This document shows, piece after piece, positions 10,001 through 17,310 of a DNA stretch of 64,000 bases. The DNA lies in IMG/VR virus record IMGVR_UViG_3300032083_001599, positions 28,193 through 92,192 of that record; one strand, given 5' to 3'. Both the position numbers and the translations under genes were made by a program. The notes under the pieces were generated by a model. It was not told the DNA's origin, did no database searches, and saw nothing but the letters and a program-made list of their open reading frames with translations. Numbering within the stretch: position 1 is the stretch's first letter; each line of letters opens with the position of its first letter. The DNA is from a virus.

Positions 10001-10806
10001 TTGCTGTCACAAACGCAGTATTCACTGGAATTGTTTCCTTCAAGGATAATGTAAAGGCACACTTTGGTGATGATGATGATCTGTCCATCTATCATGATGG
10101 CAACAACTCATACATTGATGATTCGGGAACTGGTACACTTGCTATCCGTTCTAATCAGGTAGAACTTCAGAAGTACACTGGCGAAACTCTTGCCAACTTT
10201 ACTGCTGATGGTGCCGTTACTCTGTTCTATAACAACGGCATTAAGATCGAGACACTAGCTATTGGTGCTAGTGTTCGTGGTCAGACTCAAACGGGAACAA
10301 TTGATGTTGCTACTAACGCAAACATCCACTCCACACTGACTGTTGATCAAGGAACAATCCTTACCGGAATTGTAACCAGTTCTGCTGGTATTGAAGCAAT
10401 CAACATTAATGTCTCTGGCATTCTCACTACTAACAACTTTAGAGTTACTGGTGTAACAACGATCTCCGATGTCACAATTGGTGCTGGTTCTTCCTCAACC
10501 AAAATAAATACCAATACTGGAGAACTTGTTCTTGATTCTGCTGCTGGTCAGGTAACTGTCCAAGATAATCTAAGCGTAATCGGTTACGGTACATTCCGCG
10601 ACGGTCTCTATTACAGATCAGATCAAGGTGGATTAACTGGTATTGGGTATAGCGGACCTAACGGTGTTGCATTCTTTGAGGCAGATGGAAGACTGGTTAG
10701 TGGTCTTAGTACAGTAGGGTTCTTAACAACCTCTAATTACATGCTAACCACAGATGAAAACAACATTCCAATTTGGTCCAATAGTGTTGATGGAGGTACA
10801 TTCTGA
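4024..10806 (+). CDS. Giant modular tail-fibre-like protein, 2260 aa
   Basis: Domains in order: an N-terminal region; residues about 200-490 with NIAIG-type repeats (NIAIGASAMQYAG, NIVLGNFAGY, NIAIGYSAGN) like the head repeats of trimeric YadA adhesins; about 540-1100 tandem repeats of VGTYATITT/VGTAATITT with KITAGIITS; about 1144-1370 a right-handed beta-helix-like region (TWYVSTNGVDDG, NIAAGVYEE); about 1450-1635 a LamG/concanavalin-like domain (GSASLALDGTNDSI to VIGADFDG); then more repeats and a C-terminal region with AHFGDDDDLSIYHDG, common in cyanophage fibres. The protein is threonine/isoleucine/glycine-rich with few cysteines. It probably forms a long trimeric fibre or whisker that touches the host surface; the LamG fold suggests glycan binding. 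It is coupled to gene 13 by a TGATG overlap. Confidence 0.85.
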   Translation: MSATILLKRTLGTSPPNIAPVGTGVSFGELVYAYDTSDVGAGKSYKKLYIGNPSGPSAAPIAIGGEYYTSLFPENPASFGTPEASKVVVLDNQGRVASWTVVDDFYTSGVGTVAGNFSVGGNLNVTGDLVYDEANARNWNVSGIATAATLDVGAAGFSTLGVTDFRAVVGVVTTLSGTSADYYEVNVGHALTANNVEITGVSSFSNITFSNDVIRVGRDAAVGLSSADSSIFIGDFAGAGIGQTVLNRRNIAIGASAMQYAGILSSSDELESNIVLGNFAGYRLQGTKNLMIGDKVGFALSSSGNDENIALGNQSMYGETFPVVDGVALSVNVGDQTAVADYDQTEDVTETSGSGQGLLVRLQTGATGLITNIQIMAPGDGYEVGDTFTMPFGFQTLTGSVTSKNGRFLSGGTGTRQQQRNIAIGPYTLFSVDGSKNIAIGYSAGNDTLGSGNVIIGYERNVAIGDSDNQLVIGNQNINWIDGNQLGYVGIGTTRPFGLLDVGGVFIIDKGTGNTVISGVTSVPQIDANDIGVEDIKVTAGLATDFAITNAKIQSGIITDTVGTAATITNVDFVNADIEAAKITAGIITSQVGTYATITTFDTEVADLKDIKVTTGLVTSLVGTYATITTFDSNEGDINTLKTVAGVVTSIIGYGLTYTVGDFANLDALDAKITTGIITSLTGTYVTFQDADFQKDVRVGGALTVVGDLTVNGTTSFVQSSVVQITDKNIELGFSSTGGHADATADNGGIILKGTTDKEFLYDQSREAWESNLKFTPSVDGTLDIGTTDREWRDIYIDGTAHLDAADILDAKITAGIITSQVGTYATITTVDIETLDAKDVNITGLAVTDIVGTAATITTIDATEGDIVNAKITAGIITSLVGTAATIGDVEITGDLRVGGATTFTGNVTFNGGTIGLGDSTTDNIIFTGEVDSDIVPDDDDTFDLGSATKEWRDIYIDGVARVDDLIVDSTVGTYATITTVDIDVLDARQTNITGLAVTDIVGTAATITTIDATEGDIVNAKITAGIVTSLVGTYATITTVDIETLDARQTNITGLAVTDIVGTAATITTVDFEVADILNATISVGIATSAFVQAGFITSLYDSTGVVGLNTQHMLSTNPDGTITWREPAQIGIATINAKLDTWYVSTNGVDDGDASRGRTAERPYRTIAYALSQISNIGVNDVLNIAAGVYEEVFPLTVPAGLTVKGAGLRATKICPTVATKQKDCFLMNDRSVVEDVTIGDMYFDTAGNQGYAFKFAPGIAITSRSPYIQRVTVFNKGSNTSASDPYGYGSADANPSSYIAGGGAYLDGSEVASGSLEAAFLFNEVTFIVPNSKGLIMTNGARSEYLNCFSYFAAEAIKGTSGSLGISSAGETRLRLTGITTVGVGNTITVFDTDGTTGIATAIVSGYDGTYLDVTGKQTGFEVLNARTAKAITFNDGAQLDTTVKKFGSASLALDGTNDSISAPSSGDLGFGTNTDFTIEFWAYANTTGLTSATLFDLRDTGTDAEGISVAFRAAGEVDMRVGTTTAITGSGAGIATGVWKHYALAREGTNTRLFVDGTQRGIKTSDTTNYGASKGLVIGADFDGASQNVTGWIDDFRIERGVAKYNTNFTAPTAAHTGDKDTVLLLSFDGASGVTTTTDDVIRNQDIRITQAGGGIGTATKVILADYSQFGADMRSVGCAVEYGQKGVIADGDGVSLRLFALNFNHVGAGGDFSNDPNLAIQANEVTEINNGDISFVSIDQRGDFRVGDAFFVDQENGTVSFSQQVTSLQALSSLQITDGSNSSTITPTSGTFGNIQIAGNNIESTSGDINIDPAGAGSINITGDVNVLGILTATTIQLDAFQKNDTSIALDDSGANGTIRFNTDNVEGMRLDANQKLGIGTAAPRQRLDVLDTAKFERLDVTGVSTFAERVDFNLSIDAVDAKITAGVVTSLVGTYATITTVDIETLDAKDVNITGLAVTDTVGTAATITTIDAEALDAFDAKLTGIAVTNAVFTGIVSFKDNVKAHFGDDDDLSIYHDGNNSYIDDSGTGTLAIRSNQVELQKYTGETLANFTADGAVTLFYNNGIKIETLAIGASVRGQTQTGTIDVATNANIHSTLTVDQGTILTGIVTSSAGIEAININVSGILTTNNFRVTGVTTISDVTIGAGSSSTKINTNTGELVLDSAAGQVTVQDNLSVIGYGTFRDGLYYRSDQGGLTGIGYSGPNGVAFFEADGRLVSGLSTVGFLTTSNYMLTTDENNIPIWSNSVDGGTF
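5640..7330 (+). repeat. Coding tandem repeats in fibre gene
   Basis: The fibre gene carries several copies of a unit of roughly 30-60 codons built on KITAGIITSxVGTYATITT and LAVTDIVGTAATITTID. Copies of the VGTYATI or VGTAATI core lie near nt 5709, 5790, 5885, 6488, 6580, 6665, 6945, 7032, 7120 and 7212, with a further block near 9838-9930. Unit length varies, so these are degenerate protein repeats and not a CRISPR or microsatellite. They could recombine and change fibre length. Confidence 0.85.
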
Positions 10807-11627
10807 TGACAAAACCAACTACTAGAGACGGATTAAAAGATTATGCTTTAAGGCAACTTGGATATCCTGTCTTAGAAATAAATGTAGCTGATGAGCAAGT
10901 AGATGATGCATTAGATGATGCTCTGCAACTTTTTTATGAGCGTCATTTTGATGGCGTTGAAAGAGTTTATCTCAAGTATAAGGTCTCAGCAGATGACATC
11001 AAAAGAGGCAGAGCAAGAGGTGCTGGCGAATCTCTTGGTATTACTACTTCTACTACAACATCTGGAGACTTTGAGGAAAACACAAATTATTTGAGTGTAC
11101 CTGATTCGGTCCTCGGAGTTGAGAAAGTATTTTTGTTTGATTCTAGCTTTATTTCAAACAACATGTTTAGCTTTAAATATCAGTTGTTTTTAAATGATGT
11201 AGCTTTCAATTTGGGATACAGTGGTCTTCTCAGTTATGCGATGACTAAAACATATATTGAAGACATTGATTTCTTACTTTCAACAAACAAGCAGATTAGA
11301 TATAACAAAAGAAATAATCGTTTGTATCTCGATGTTGATTGGGGATCAGTATCAGAAGGAACATACATAATCATTGACTGCCAAAGAATCATGGACCCAG
11401 CAAATTATGCTGGTGTATACAATGATTCTTTTTTAAAGAAGTATTTTACTCAACTAGTCAAGAAACAGTGGGGTACAAACTTAACTAAATTCCAAGGAGT
11501 TAAACTCCCTGGAGGTATTGAATTAAATGGCAGACAAATTTATGAAGATGCTGTAATGGAATTGCAGCGTATTGAAGATAGAATGTTGTCTACCTACGAA
11601 CTTCCACCCCTTGATTTGATTGGGTAA
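10806..11627 (+). CDS. gp13: Neck protein gp13
   Basis: Homologue of T4 gp13, which with gp14 forms the neck that closes the filled head and receives the tail. The N-terminus TRDGLKDYALRQLGYPV with DEQVDDALDDALQLFYERH is characteristic of the family, as is the region DCQRIMDPANYAGVYND. Length 273 residues is close to T4 gp13 (about 309). It lies directly before gene 14, as in T4, and overlaps the fibre gene stop by one base. Confidence 0.9.
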   Translation: MTKPTTRDGLKDYALRQLGYPVLEINVADEQVDDALDDALQLFYERHFDGVERVYLKYKVSADDIKRGRARGAGESLGITTSTTTSGDFEENTNYLSVPDSVLGVEKVFLFDSSFISNNMFSFKYQLFLNDVAFNLGYSGLLSYAMTKTYIEDIDFLLSTNKQIRYNKRNNRLYLDVDWGSVSEGTYIIIDCQRIMDPANYAGVYNDSFLKKYFTQLVKKQWGTNLTKFQGVKLPGGIELNGRQIYEDAVMELQRIEDRMLSTYELPPLDLIG

Positions 11628-13057
11628 TGGCATTAAATCCGTTTTTTCTTCAAGGATCTCCAAACGAACAGAGCCTTGTTCAACAACTTATTGACGAACA
11701 CTTAAAAATGTTCGGATTGGATTGTTATTACATTCCAAGAAAAATGATTATCACTGATGATGTGCTCGGAGAAGTTCAGTCATCTAAATTTAATGACGCA
11801 TATATTTTAGAAGCTTATCTCAATAACTATGAGGGATATGCAAAAGGTAGTGATATCATGTCCAAGTTTGGCATTAATCTTCAAAACGAAATTACTCTCA
11901 CAGTTTCCAGGGAAAGATATGAAGATTTTATTGCCCCATTTGTTGTAACCCATAATGCCAAAAATGCTGGCACAGATATTATTTTTGGTGAGAGACCTAA
12001 AGAGGGAGATTTAATTTATTTCCCGTTAGGAGAAAGAATATTTGAAATTAAACATGTAGAATTTGAAAACCCATTTTATCAACTAGGTAAGAACTATATC
12101 TACGAACTTCAATGCGAACTGTTTCGCTATGAAGATGAGTATATTGATACCGGAGTATATGGTATTGATGAGAGAGGAATGGAAGAAGGTGAGACCAGTA
12201 CTGTCATTTTGGCAGGCATTGGTTCAACAGCCATTGCTGTTGTTGATTCCTTCGCTAGTCAAGGAGCATTAGGACAAATTTTCCTGAACGATGATGGATA
12301 CGGTTATACTAGCGCACCCAGTGTCACTATCGGACCCTCTCCTGCTGGTGTTACTTCATCTAGAGCAGGTGCCTTTGCATTCACAACCGAAAGGTCCGGG
12401 TTATATTCTATTGATCAAGTAGTCCTACAAAACCCTGGATTTGCATACACAGAGGCACCGGCATTTACATTTGGTGGTCCTGGTGTAGGTGCAGCTGCAA
12501 CAGCATCTCTTACAAACAGTGGTATTACCTCAATTCGTATTACAGATCTGGGAACAAATTATGTAAGCCCACCGTTAATTACTATTCAACATCCCGCAAA
12601 TGTTGCTATCGGAACTACTGGTGCAACCGTTGGTAGTAAACCCGGTCAGGTACAAGCTACTGCTATCTCAATTTTAGATGGAGATAGTCTAAGTAGAATC
12701 TTCTTAACAAATGCTGGATCTGGGTACGAAGAAGCTCCATTAATTACGATTGGAGATCCTCTTTCTCTTGGAATTGGAACATATTTCTTCAATGAAAGAG
12801 TAGTCGGATCCGAATCTGGAACTGAAGGATATGTGAGATCCTTTAATGCAACTGACCGAAAGTTAGAAATCTCAATAAATAATGGTGTGTTCTACCCTGG
12901 TGAGTTTATTACAGGAACTGCATCGTCTGCTAGATATCAAATCTTAAATCATACTGGAATTGATACTACAAGCACATTTACTTTCAATGACGAAATTGAA
13001 ACTGAAGCAGATGGCATCCTTGACTTCACTGAGCGTAATCCCTTTGGCAACTTCTGA
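11627..13057 (+). CDS. gp14: Neck protein gp14 with extra repeat region
   Basis: The first 190 residues (FFLQGSPNEQSLVQQLIDEH, LDCYYIPRKMI, NEITLTVSRERYEDF) match the T4 gp14 neck family. At 476 residues it is far longer than T4 gp14 (about 256). The extra part, about residues 205-430, has four loose repeats of a G-x-x-Y-x-x-x-P-x-x-x-I type: GYGYTSAPSVTI near 223, FAYTEAPAFTF near 271, NYVSPPLITI near 310 and GYEEAPLITI near 364, with Gly/Ser/Thr-rich linkers. Similar motifs occur in other virion proteins here, so the insert may be a decoration or surface-binding module on the neck. It overlaps genes 13 and 15 by one base each. Confidence 0.88.
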   Translation: MALNPFFLQGSPNEQSLVQQLIDEHLKMFGLDCYYIPRKMIITDDVLGEVQSSKFNDAYILEAYLNNYEGYAKGSDIMSKFGINLQNEITLTVSRERYEDFIAPFVVTHNAKNAGTDIIFGERPKEGDLIYFPLGERIFEIKHVEFENPFYQLGKNYIYELQCELFRYEDEYIDTGVYGIDERGMEEGETSTVILAGIGSTAIAVVDSFASQGALGQIFLNDDGYGYTSAPSVTIGPSPAGVTSSRAGAFAFTTERSGLYSIDQVVLQNPGFAYTEAPAFTFGGPGVGAAATASLTNSGITSIRITDLGTNYVSPPLITIQHPANVAIGTTGATVGSKPGQVQATAISILDGDSLSRIFLTNAGSGYEEAPLITIGDPLSLGIGTYFFNERVVGSESGTEGYVRSFNATDRKLEISINNGVFYPGEFITGTASSARYQILNHTGIDTTSTFTFNDEIETEADGILDFTERNPFGNF

Positions 13058-13857
13058 TGTTAGGCACTTATTTTTATCACGAAATTCTCCGCAAGACAGT
13101 TGTGTCTTTCGGAACATTATTTAACGACATTCACATTCAAAAAGAAGACAAAGGCGGAAATACTATTAGTGACATTAAAGTTCCCTTAGGGTATGGTCCT
13201 AGATCCAAATTTCTTGCTAAGCTACAGCAACAACAAGAGTTAGCAAAAGCAACTGCTATTACTCTACCCAGAATGTCTTTTGAGATGTCAAGTCTTTCTT
13301 ATGACTCAAGTAGAAAAACTTCCGTAACGAAGACATTCAAAGCTATTGATAATCAAGATCGAGTAAAGAAAGTATTTTTACCAGTTCCATATAATGTTGG
13401 GTTTGAACTCAATATTATGACAAAGTTGAATGACGATGCTTTGCAAATTGTAGAGCAGATTCTTCCATTTTTTCAACCATCATTTAATATTACTGTAGAC
13501 TTGATCAATTCAATTGGAGAAAAAAGAGATATTCCTATTATATTAGAAAATATTTCATTTACCGATGAGTATGAGGGGGATTTTTCTACAAGAAGAGTAC
13601 TAATCTATACACTAAACTTTAGTGCTAAGACATACCTATTCGGTCCTATTGCAGAAAGTACAGACGGACTTATCAAGAAAGTACAATTGGATTACTACTC
13701 TGATACTGATACACAAACTGCTAAGCGTGAGGTAAGATATACGGTCACTCCTGATCCAATTGATGCAGATGCAGATGATGATTTTGGATTCAATGAGACT
13801 ACTACTTTCTTTGATGATGGTAAAGTATACAGTCCTACTAGGCAAGAGGATGTATGA
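13057..13857 (+). CDS. gp15: Tail terminator / sheath stabiliser gp15
   Basis: Homologue of T4 gp15, the hexameric ring that caps the tail tube and sheath and binds the neck. The N-terminus MLGTYFYHEILRKTVVSFG and the block GYGPRSKFLAKLQQQ are family hallmarks; DDALQIVEQILPFFQPSFN matches the conserved middle. At 266 residues it is very close to T4 gp15 (272). It sits between 14 and 16 as in T4, and its TGA overlaps the gene 16 ATG. Confidence 0.92.
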   Translation: MLGTYFYHEILRKTVVSFGTLFNDIHIQKEDKGGNTISDIKVPLGYGPRSKFLAKLQQQQELAKATAITLPRMSFEMSSLSYDSSRKTSVTKTFKAIDNQDRVKKVFLPVPYNVGFELNIMTKLNDDALQIVEQILPFFQPSFNITVDLINSIGEKRDIPIILENISFTDEYEGDFSTRRVLIYTLNFSAKTYLFGPIAESTDGLIKKVQLDYYSDTDTQTAKREVRYTVTPDPIDADADDDFGFNETTTFFDDGKVYSPTRQEDV

Positions 13858-14261
13858 ATAATTTTAGCGAGATAGATGCATCATTAAATACAACTAGTGA
13901 AACTATTGATGTAACTCCCAGTAAAAAGGAGAAACCAGATCGTTTAACAAAAAGCGATACTGATAAAGACTATGATTATACTAGAGCAAACTTATATTCT
14001 TTAATAGAAAAGGGTCAAGAAGCCTTAAATGGTATTATGGAGCTTGCTGAAGAAACTCAGTCTCCTAGGGCATATGAGGTTGCAGGGCAATTACTCAAAA
14101 ATGTGGCAGATAATACCGACAAATTAATGAAGCTTCAGAAAGATATTAAGGAGGTAAAAGAAGAAGTAAAGAATACAACTAATGTCACAAATAATGCTAT
14201 GTTTGTAGGTAGTACTGCGGAATTACAAAAAATGTTAAAGGAAATGAATAAAAACAAGTGA
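13854..14261 (+). CDS. gp16: Terminase small subunit gp16
   Basis: Homologue of T4 gp16, the small terminase that recognises concatemeric DNA and stimulates gp17 cleavage and packaging. The protein is 135 residues (T4: 164) and mostly helical; the core YSLIEKGQEALNGIMELAEE, PRAYEVAGQLLKNVADNTDK and LMKLQKDIKE is the coiled-coil oligomerisation region. The first 40 residues are polar and probably disordered. Position right after gene 15 matches T4. In this genome gene 17 lies about 7 kb downstream, as in many cyanomyoviruses, whereas T4 has 16 and 17 adjacent. Confidence 0.88.
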   Translation: MNNFSEIDASLNTTSETIDVTPSKKEKPDRLTKSDTDKDYDYTRANLYSLIEKGQEALNGIMELAEETQSPRAYEVAGQLLKNVADNTDKLMKLQKDIKEVKEEVKNTTNVTNNAMFVGSTAELQKMLKEMNKNK

Positions 14262-14461
14262 TGGGGTTAGATCCTGACGAGTGGTACTGCAGTGTCAATA
14301 TTGGGATTGATGAAGTTCGTATGATGTATAATCATTTAGATTACTCCCTAAAGATGTGGCCAGGAGCTCCTGCCAGACCGATAGAGGAGCAAGAATTTCT
14401 TATGGACATGAAAGATAAGTATTTTGCTATGTTAATGGAATATAATTTTTCTGAAAAATAA
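14261..14461 (+). CDS. Conserved small protein, 66 aa
   Basis: Starts at an ATG overlapping the gene 16 stop (TGATG); an in-frame GTG one codon upstream is less likely. The sequence MGLDPDEWYCSVNIGIDEVR, then LKMWPGAPARPIEEQEFLMD, is aromatic-rich and acidic, without signal peptide or membrane segment. It follows the packaging gene in the same transcription unit. No domain is recognised and function is unknown. Confidence 0.7.
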   Translation: MGLDPDEWYCSVNIGIDEVRMMYNHLDYSLKMWPGAPARPIEEQEFLMDMKDKYFAMLMEYNFSEK

Positions 14462-14464
14462 ATA
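14458..14464 (+). promoter_or_regulatory. Late promoter motif ATAAATA
   Basis: ATAAATA overlaps the stop of the preceding gene and lies 22 bases before the ATG at 14486. It matches the T4 late promoter core (TATAAATA) read by gp55. Immediately after it, AAAGAG-CCTGA-CTCTTT (14465-14481) can form a 6-bp hairpin in the leader. Confidence 0.5.
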
Positions 14465-14485
14465 AAAGAGCCTGACTCTTTACTC

Positions 14486-14776
14486 ATGGAATCAAATCCA
14501 AAGAAGAAAGAGGAAGCCAAAAAGGAAAATAAATTTGAGTGGGCGGATGAGGGTGTATCAACTCTCGTCCGAGTTATTATTCTTGGATGGTCAGCAGCAA
14601 TTCTGACTCTTAATTATGTAACTGTTCCTGGCATTCCTCAAAAAAACATCGATCCGACTTTTATAGCCAGCGTGTTCACGGGAACTTTAGCGACTTTTGG
14701 TGTCGTTGCCTCGAAAAAGAAGGATGAATCAAAGCAAGCACCTACTTTAGATAAGACAGAAGATAAACCTAAATAA
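14486..14776 (+). CDS. Small membrane protein, two TM segments, 96 aa
   Basis: A lysine/glutamate-rich N-terminus is followed by two hydrophobic segments, about residues 31-48 (VRVIILGWSAAILTLNYV) and 60-76 (PTFIASVFTGTLATFGVV), and a charged lysine-rich tail. Size, two membrane spans and charged ends are what a class II holin looks like, but no lysin lies next to it and small membrane proteins are common in cyanophages, so holin is only a possibility. It is flanked by a late motif and a terminator, making it a candidate single-gene unit. Confidence 0.65.
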   Translation: MESNPKKKEEAKKENKFEWADEGVSTLVRVIILGWSAAILTLNYVTVPGIPQKNIDPTFIASVFTGTLATFGVVASKKKDESKQAPTLDKTEDKPK

Positions 14777-14800
14777 TAGAATCATGGTTCTATAGTTTTT
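14776..14800 (+). terminator. Rho-independent terminator
   Basis: ATAGAA - TCATGG - TTCTAT forms a perfect 6-bp stem followed by AG and five T residues. It sits just at the stop of the small membrane protein gene. The stem is AT-rich, so termination may be partial. Confidence 0.5.
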
Positions 14801-14804
14801 AGGC

Positions 14805-15686
14805 ATGGCACTGTCATATTCCGATATTTCTAGTTTCCTATCAGAATCAAAGAAGAAGAAACCGTCAACTACAGGAGATTTTGAATCTCCTAAAGTTGAT
14901 GACTCTTCTGTAAAAATTACAGAGGGAAGTTTTACTATTGGTCCTGGACATCGTGGAGCGATGAAAGGTACTAAGATTTATAATAAAGGAAAGAGCACAA
15001 CTAATCCTAATGAGAAGGATGCGTTCTTAAAGAAATCTGGAGCACAACTTCCTCCTTTAGCTCAAAAGAAACCATCAACACAAATGGCTGGTTATCAACC
15101 AGAAGGTGATATGATTGGTGAAGTTGTTGGCGGCAAACCTGGAGACGGATATATTGGTCACCCCAATCTAGATATTAAAAACCCACTTGCTAAGAAACAA
15201 GTTAAGGGTCCCACTGGTAATAGAGGACTTGCTGGCAAACTTGGTGATAGAAAGATGAGGATTGATAAGATGACCAATCAAATGCTCAATCAATCTGTCG
15301 AGCCAGAAGGTAAGTTAATTGAAGAGACAGATATGAGATTCTGTCCTAAGTGTGAGAAGATGGAAGCTAGAGAAGAGTGTGCTTATGGTCCCGACTATTG
15401 GGACACATTTGCTATTAAAAATATCTCTAAGAAAGTAGAGGAAGGTGCTGCATGGACTCGCAAAGAAGGACAGAATCCTGAGGGTGGACTCAATGAGAAG
15501 GGACGAAAGTCTGCCAAAGCAGATGGACATAACTTAAAACGACCATCTAAAGTGAAGGGTAATAAGAGAAGAGCATCATTCTGTGCAAGGATGAAAGGCA
15601 TGAAGAAAAAACTCACTTCTGCTGAGACAGCAAGAGATCCTGATAGCAGAATCAACAAATCACTTAGAGCTTGGGACTGTAACTAA
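14805..15686 (+). CDS. DUF6321-type basic protein with capsid-targeting-like N-terminus
   Basis: The 293-residue product begins MALSYSDISSFLSESKKKK. FLSE followed by S fits the hydrophobic-x-Glu site cut by T4-type gp21 protease, suggesting it is cleaved after E14 inside the prohead. A CPKCEK motif (with a further Cys in REECAY) may bind zinc. The C-terminal 80 residues (AAWTRKEGQNPEGGLNEKGR, ASFCARMKGMKKKLTSAET, DPDSRINKSLRAWDC) match the DUF6321 family known from marine phages. The region is very basic and could bind DNA. Packaging into the head is inferred from the N-terminus. It is followed, with a one-base overlap, by another protein with the same N-terminal signature. Confidence 0.72.
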   Translation: MALSYSDISSFLSESKKKKPSTTGDFESPKVDDSSVKITEGSFTIGPGHRGAMKGTKIYNKGKSTTNPNEKDAFLKKSGAQLPPLAQKKPSTQMAGYQPEGDMIGEVVGGKPGDGYIGHPNLDIKNPLAKKQVKGPTGNRGLAGKLGDRKMRIDKMTNQMLNQSVEPEGKLIEETDMRFCPKCEKMEAREECAYGPDYWDTFAIKNISKKVEEGAAWTRKEGQNPEGGLNEKGRKSAKADGHNLKRPSKVKGNKRRASFCARMKGMKKKLTSAETARDPDSRINKSLRAWDCN

Positions 15687-15994
15687 TGAAAAACTTTAAA
15701 GAATTTTTGTCGGAAAGCAAAATTACAATTACTATTGATACTGATGATATTGAGACTCCCAAAAATGAAGAGTTCGGTGCTGATGTAGTTTGGGAAGGTA
15801 AGCTCTATCGTATGGATTTATCTACTGTTAGAGATTCTCTTCCAACAGAAAAAGAATTATCCGAACAGTTACAAAAGGAATATCCTGGAGCTATGGTCCA
15901 GAAAATATATCCAGTTTCTGAAGAAAAATCTGACATTACTGTCGTTAATAAAAAAAGATTTAACCCAGCTATGCAATCATGGGTTGAAGATTAA
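15686..15994 (+). CDS. Putative internal head protein, 102 aa
   Basis: Starts MKNFKEFLSE-S, nearly the same layout as the 10-residue capsid-targeting sequence of T4 internal proteins (MKTYQEFIAE), with gp21 cleavage expected after E10. The mature part (TITIDTDDIETPKNEEFGAD, YPGAMVQKIYPVSE) is acidic and ends FNPAMQSWVED. No enzymatic motif is visible. The one-base overlap with the upstream DUF6321 gene suggests the two are made and packaged together. The internal-protein role is inferred from the N-terminus. Confidence 0.65.
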   Translation: MKNFKEFLSESKITITIDTDDIETPKNEEFGADVVWEGKLYRMDLSTVRDSLPTEKELSEQLQKEYPGAMVQKIYPVSEEKSDITVVNKKRFNPAMQSWVED

Positions 15995-15996
15995 TC

Positions 15997-17274
15997 ATGG
16001 CACAGTGGAATAAGAATACACAGGACTTTCTCAATCAAGAAAGAACCCTTTTTGAAGTATATAATATTGCTGATCACTGGGGAAACCAGACAGATTGGAG
16101 ACCTCAGTTTTCTAATAACAATAGATTAAAGGTTTCTCCATATCAAACAGTCTTCTTCAATACCTTCCAGTACGGCAAAGAAACTGATGTATGGGATGAA
16201 AGATTAGTCGGAGTCGGTGCAACTGCTACCTTTAATGCATCATCCAGTAATGTAGTAATGGAAGTTGGTTCTGCTGCTGGTAGTAGTGTAGTTCGTCAGA
16301 CTAAGAATGTAATGAGATACATTCCTGGTAGAAGTGCTACTCTTGCCTTTTCAATTCGTCTTGATACTCCACAAGTCGGTATTCGTAGAAGGTTTGGATT
16401 GTTTGATGATAATAATGGTGCTTATTTTGAGGATAATGGTGGAACTTATGCTTATGTAATTCGTAGTAATACGACAGGTATTGTTACTGAAAGAAGAGTA
16501 TACAGAGACGATTGGAACGGTGAGAAGTTTGATGGTAATGGATATAGTGGTGTAACTGCTGATCCAACAAAACAGCAGATGATTTCCATCAACTATGAGT
16601 GGTATGGTGCTGGTCTTGTAGAGTTTGCATGGTTAATGAAAAATGAGACAATTCCGTCTCATACATTTGAGAACTCAAATACTTTGGATACTGTTTGGTG
16701 TTCCACTCCGTTCCTTCCCATTCGTGTTGAGATTGAAAATATAACTGGTGTTGCTGGAACTCATTACCTGTATCAAGGATCTAACTCTCTAATTCAAGAA
16801 GGTGAACCAGAGAAACTTGGTATTCTTGAAAGTATTGCTAATCCTATTACTGGCACTACACTGGCAGCTGCAAATACATTTTATCCAGTCGTAAGTCTCA
16901 GATTAAAAGAGGATCAATTGGGTGCTGTTGCTCTGATTAGATCTCTACAAGCAGTAACGAATGATAATACTAATGTCTATTGGAGATTGATTGAGAACCC
17001 AACATTAACTGGTGCAAATTGGACAGATGGTTCAAATCCAAACTCCTTTATGCAATACGACACAAGTGCTACTGCTACAGCTGGTGGAAATATTGTCCTG
17101 AGTGGATTTACGATTTCTGGTGGTTCTTCTCTTGTAGAAGTTGATGATAAGGCAGCACTACAAATCGGTAGAACTGGTATTGGAACGATAAGTGATATAT
17201 ACACTTTAGCATGTGCTTCACCTAATACTAACAAGAAAGCACTCGCAGTATTAAACTGGATTGAACAAAGGTAA
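15997..17274 (+). CDS. Conserved cyanophage virion structural protein, 425 aa
   Basis: Begins MAQWNKNTQDFLNQERTLFE and contains the block WGNQTDWRPQFSNNNRLKVS, which I recognise as a well-conserved structural protein of cyanomyoviruses. The fold is predicted to be beta-rich: RSATLAFSIRLD, RRRFGLFDDNNGAYFE and VEFAWLMKNE look like jelly-roll-type strands. There is no T4 counterpart. It lies among late genes. Which virion part it forms is unknown; a surface or capsid-associated role is likely. Confidence 0.75.
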   Translation: MAQWNKNTQDFLNQERTLFEVYNIADHWGNQTDWRPQFSNNNRLKVSPYQTVFFNTFQYGKETDVWDERLVGVGATATFNASSSNVVMEVGSAAGSSVVRQTKNVMRYIPGRSATLAFSIRLDTPQVGIRRRFGLFDDNNGAYFEDNGGTYAYVIRSNTTGIVTERRVYRDDWNGEKFDGNGYSGVTADPTKQQMISINYEWYGAGLVEFAWLMKNETIPSHTFENSNTLDTVWCSTPFLPIRVEIENITGVAGTHYLYQGSNSLIQEGEPEKLGILESIANPITGTTLAAANTFYPVVSLRLKEDQLGAVALIRSLQAVTNDNTNVYWRLIENPTLTGANWTDGSNPNSFMQYDTSATATAGGNIVLSGFTISGGSSLVEVDDKAALQIGRTGIGTISDIYTLACASPNTNKKALAVLNWIEQR

Positions 17275-17310
17275 TTGATTGGAATCCATGACTTTTATGT
17301 GTAAAAATAA

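Noticed and set aside
14486-14776. Firm holin assignment
   Set aside because: Two membrane spans and charged ends fit, but no lysis partner is adjacent and many cyanophage small membrane proteins look the same.
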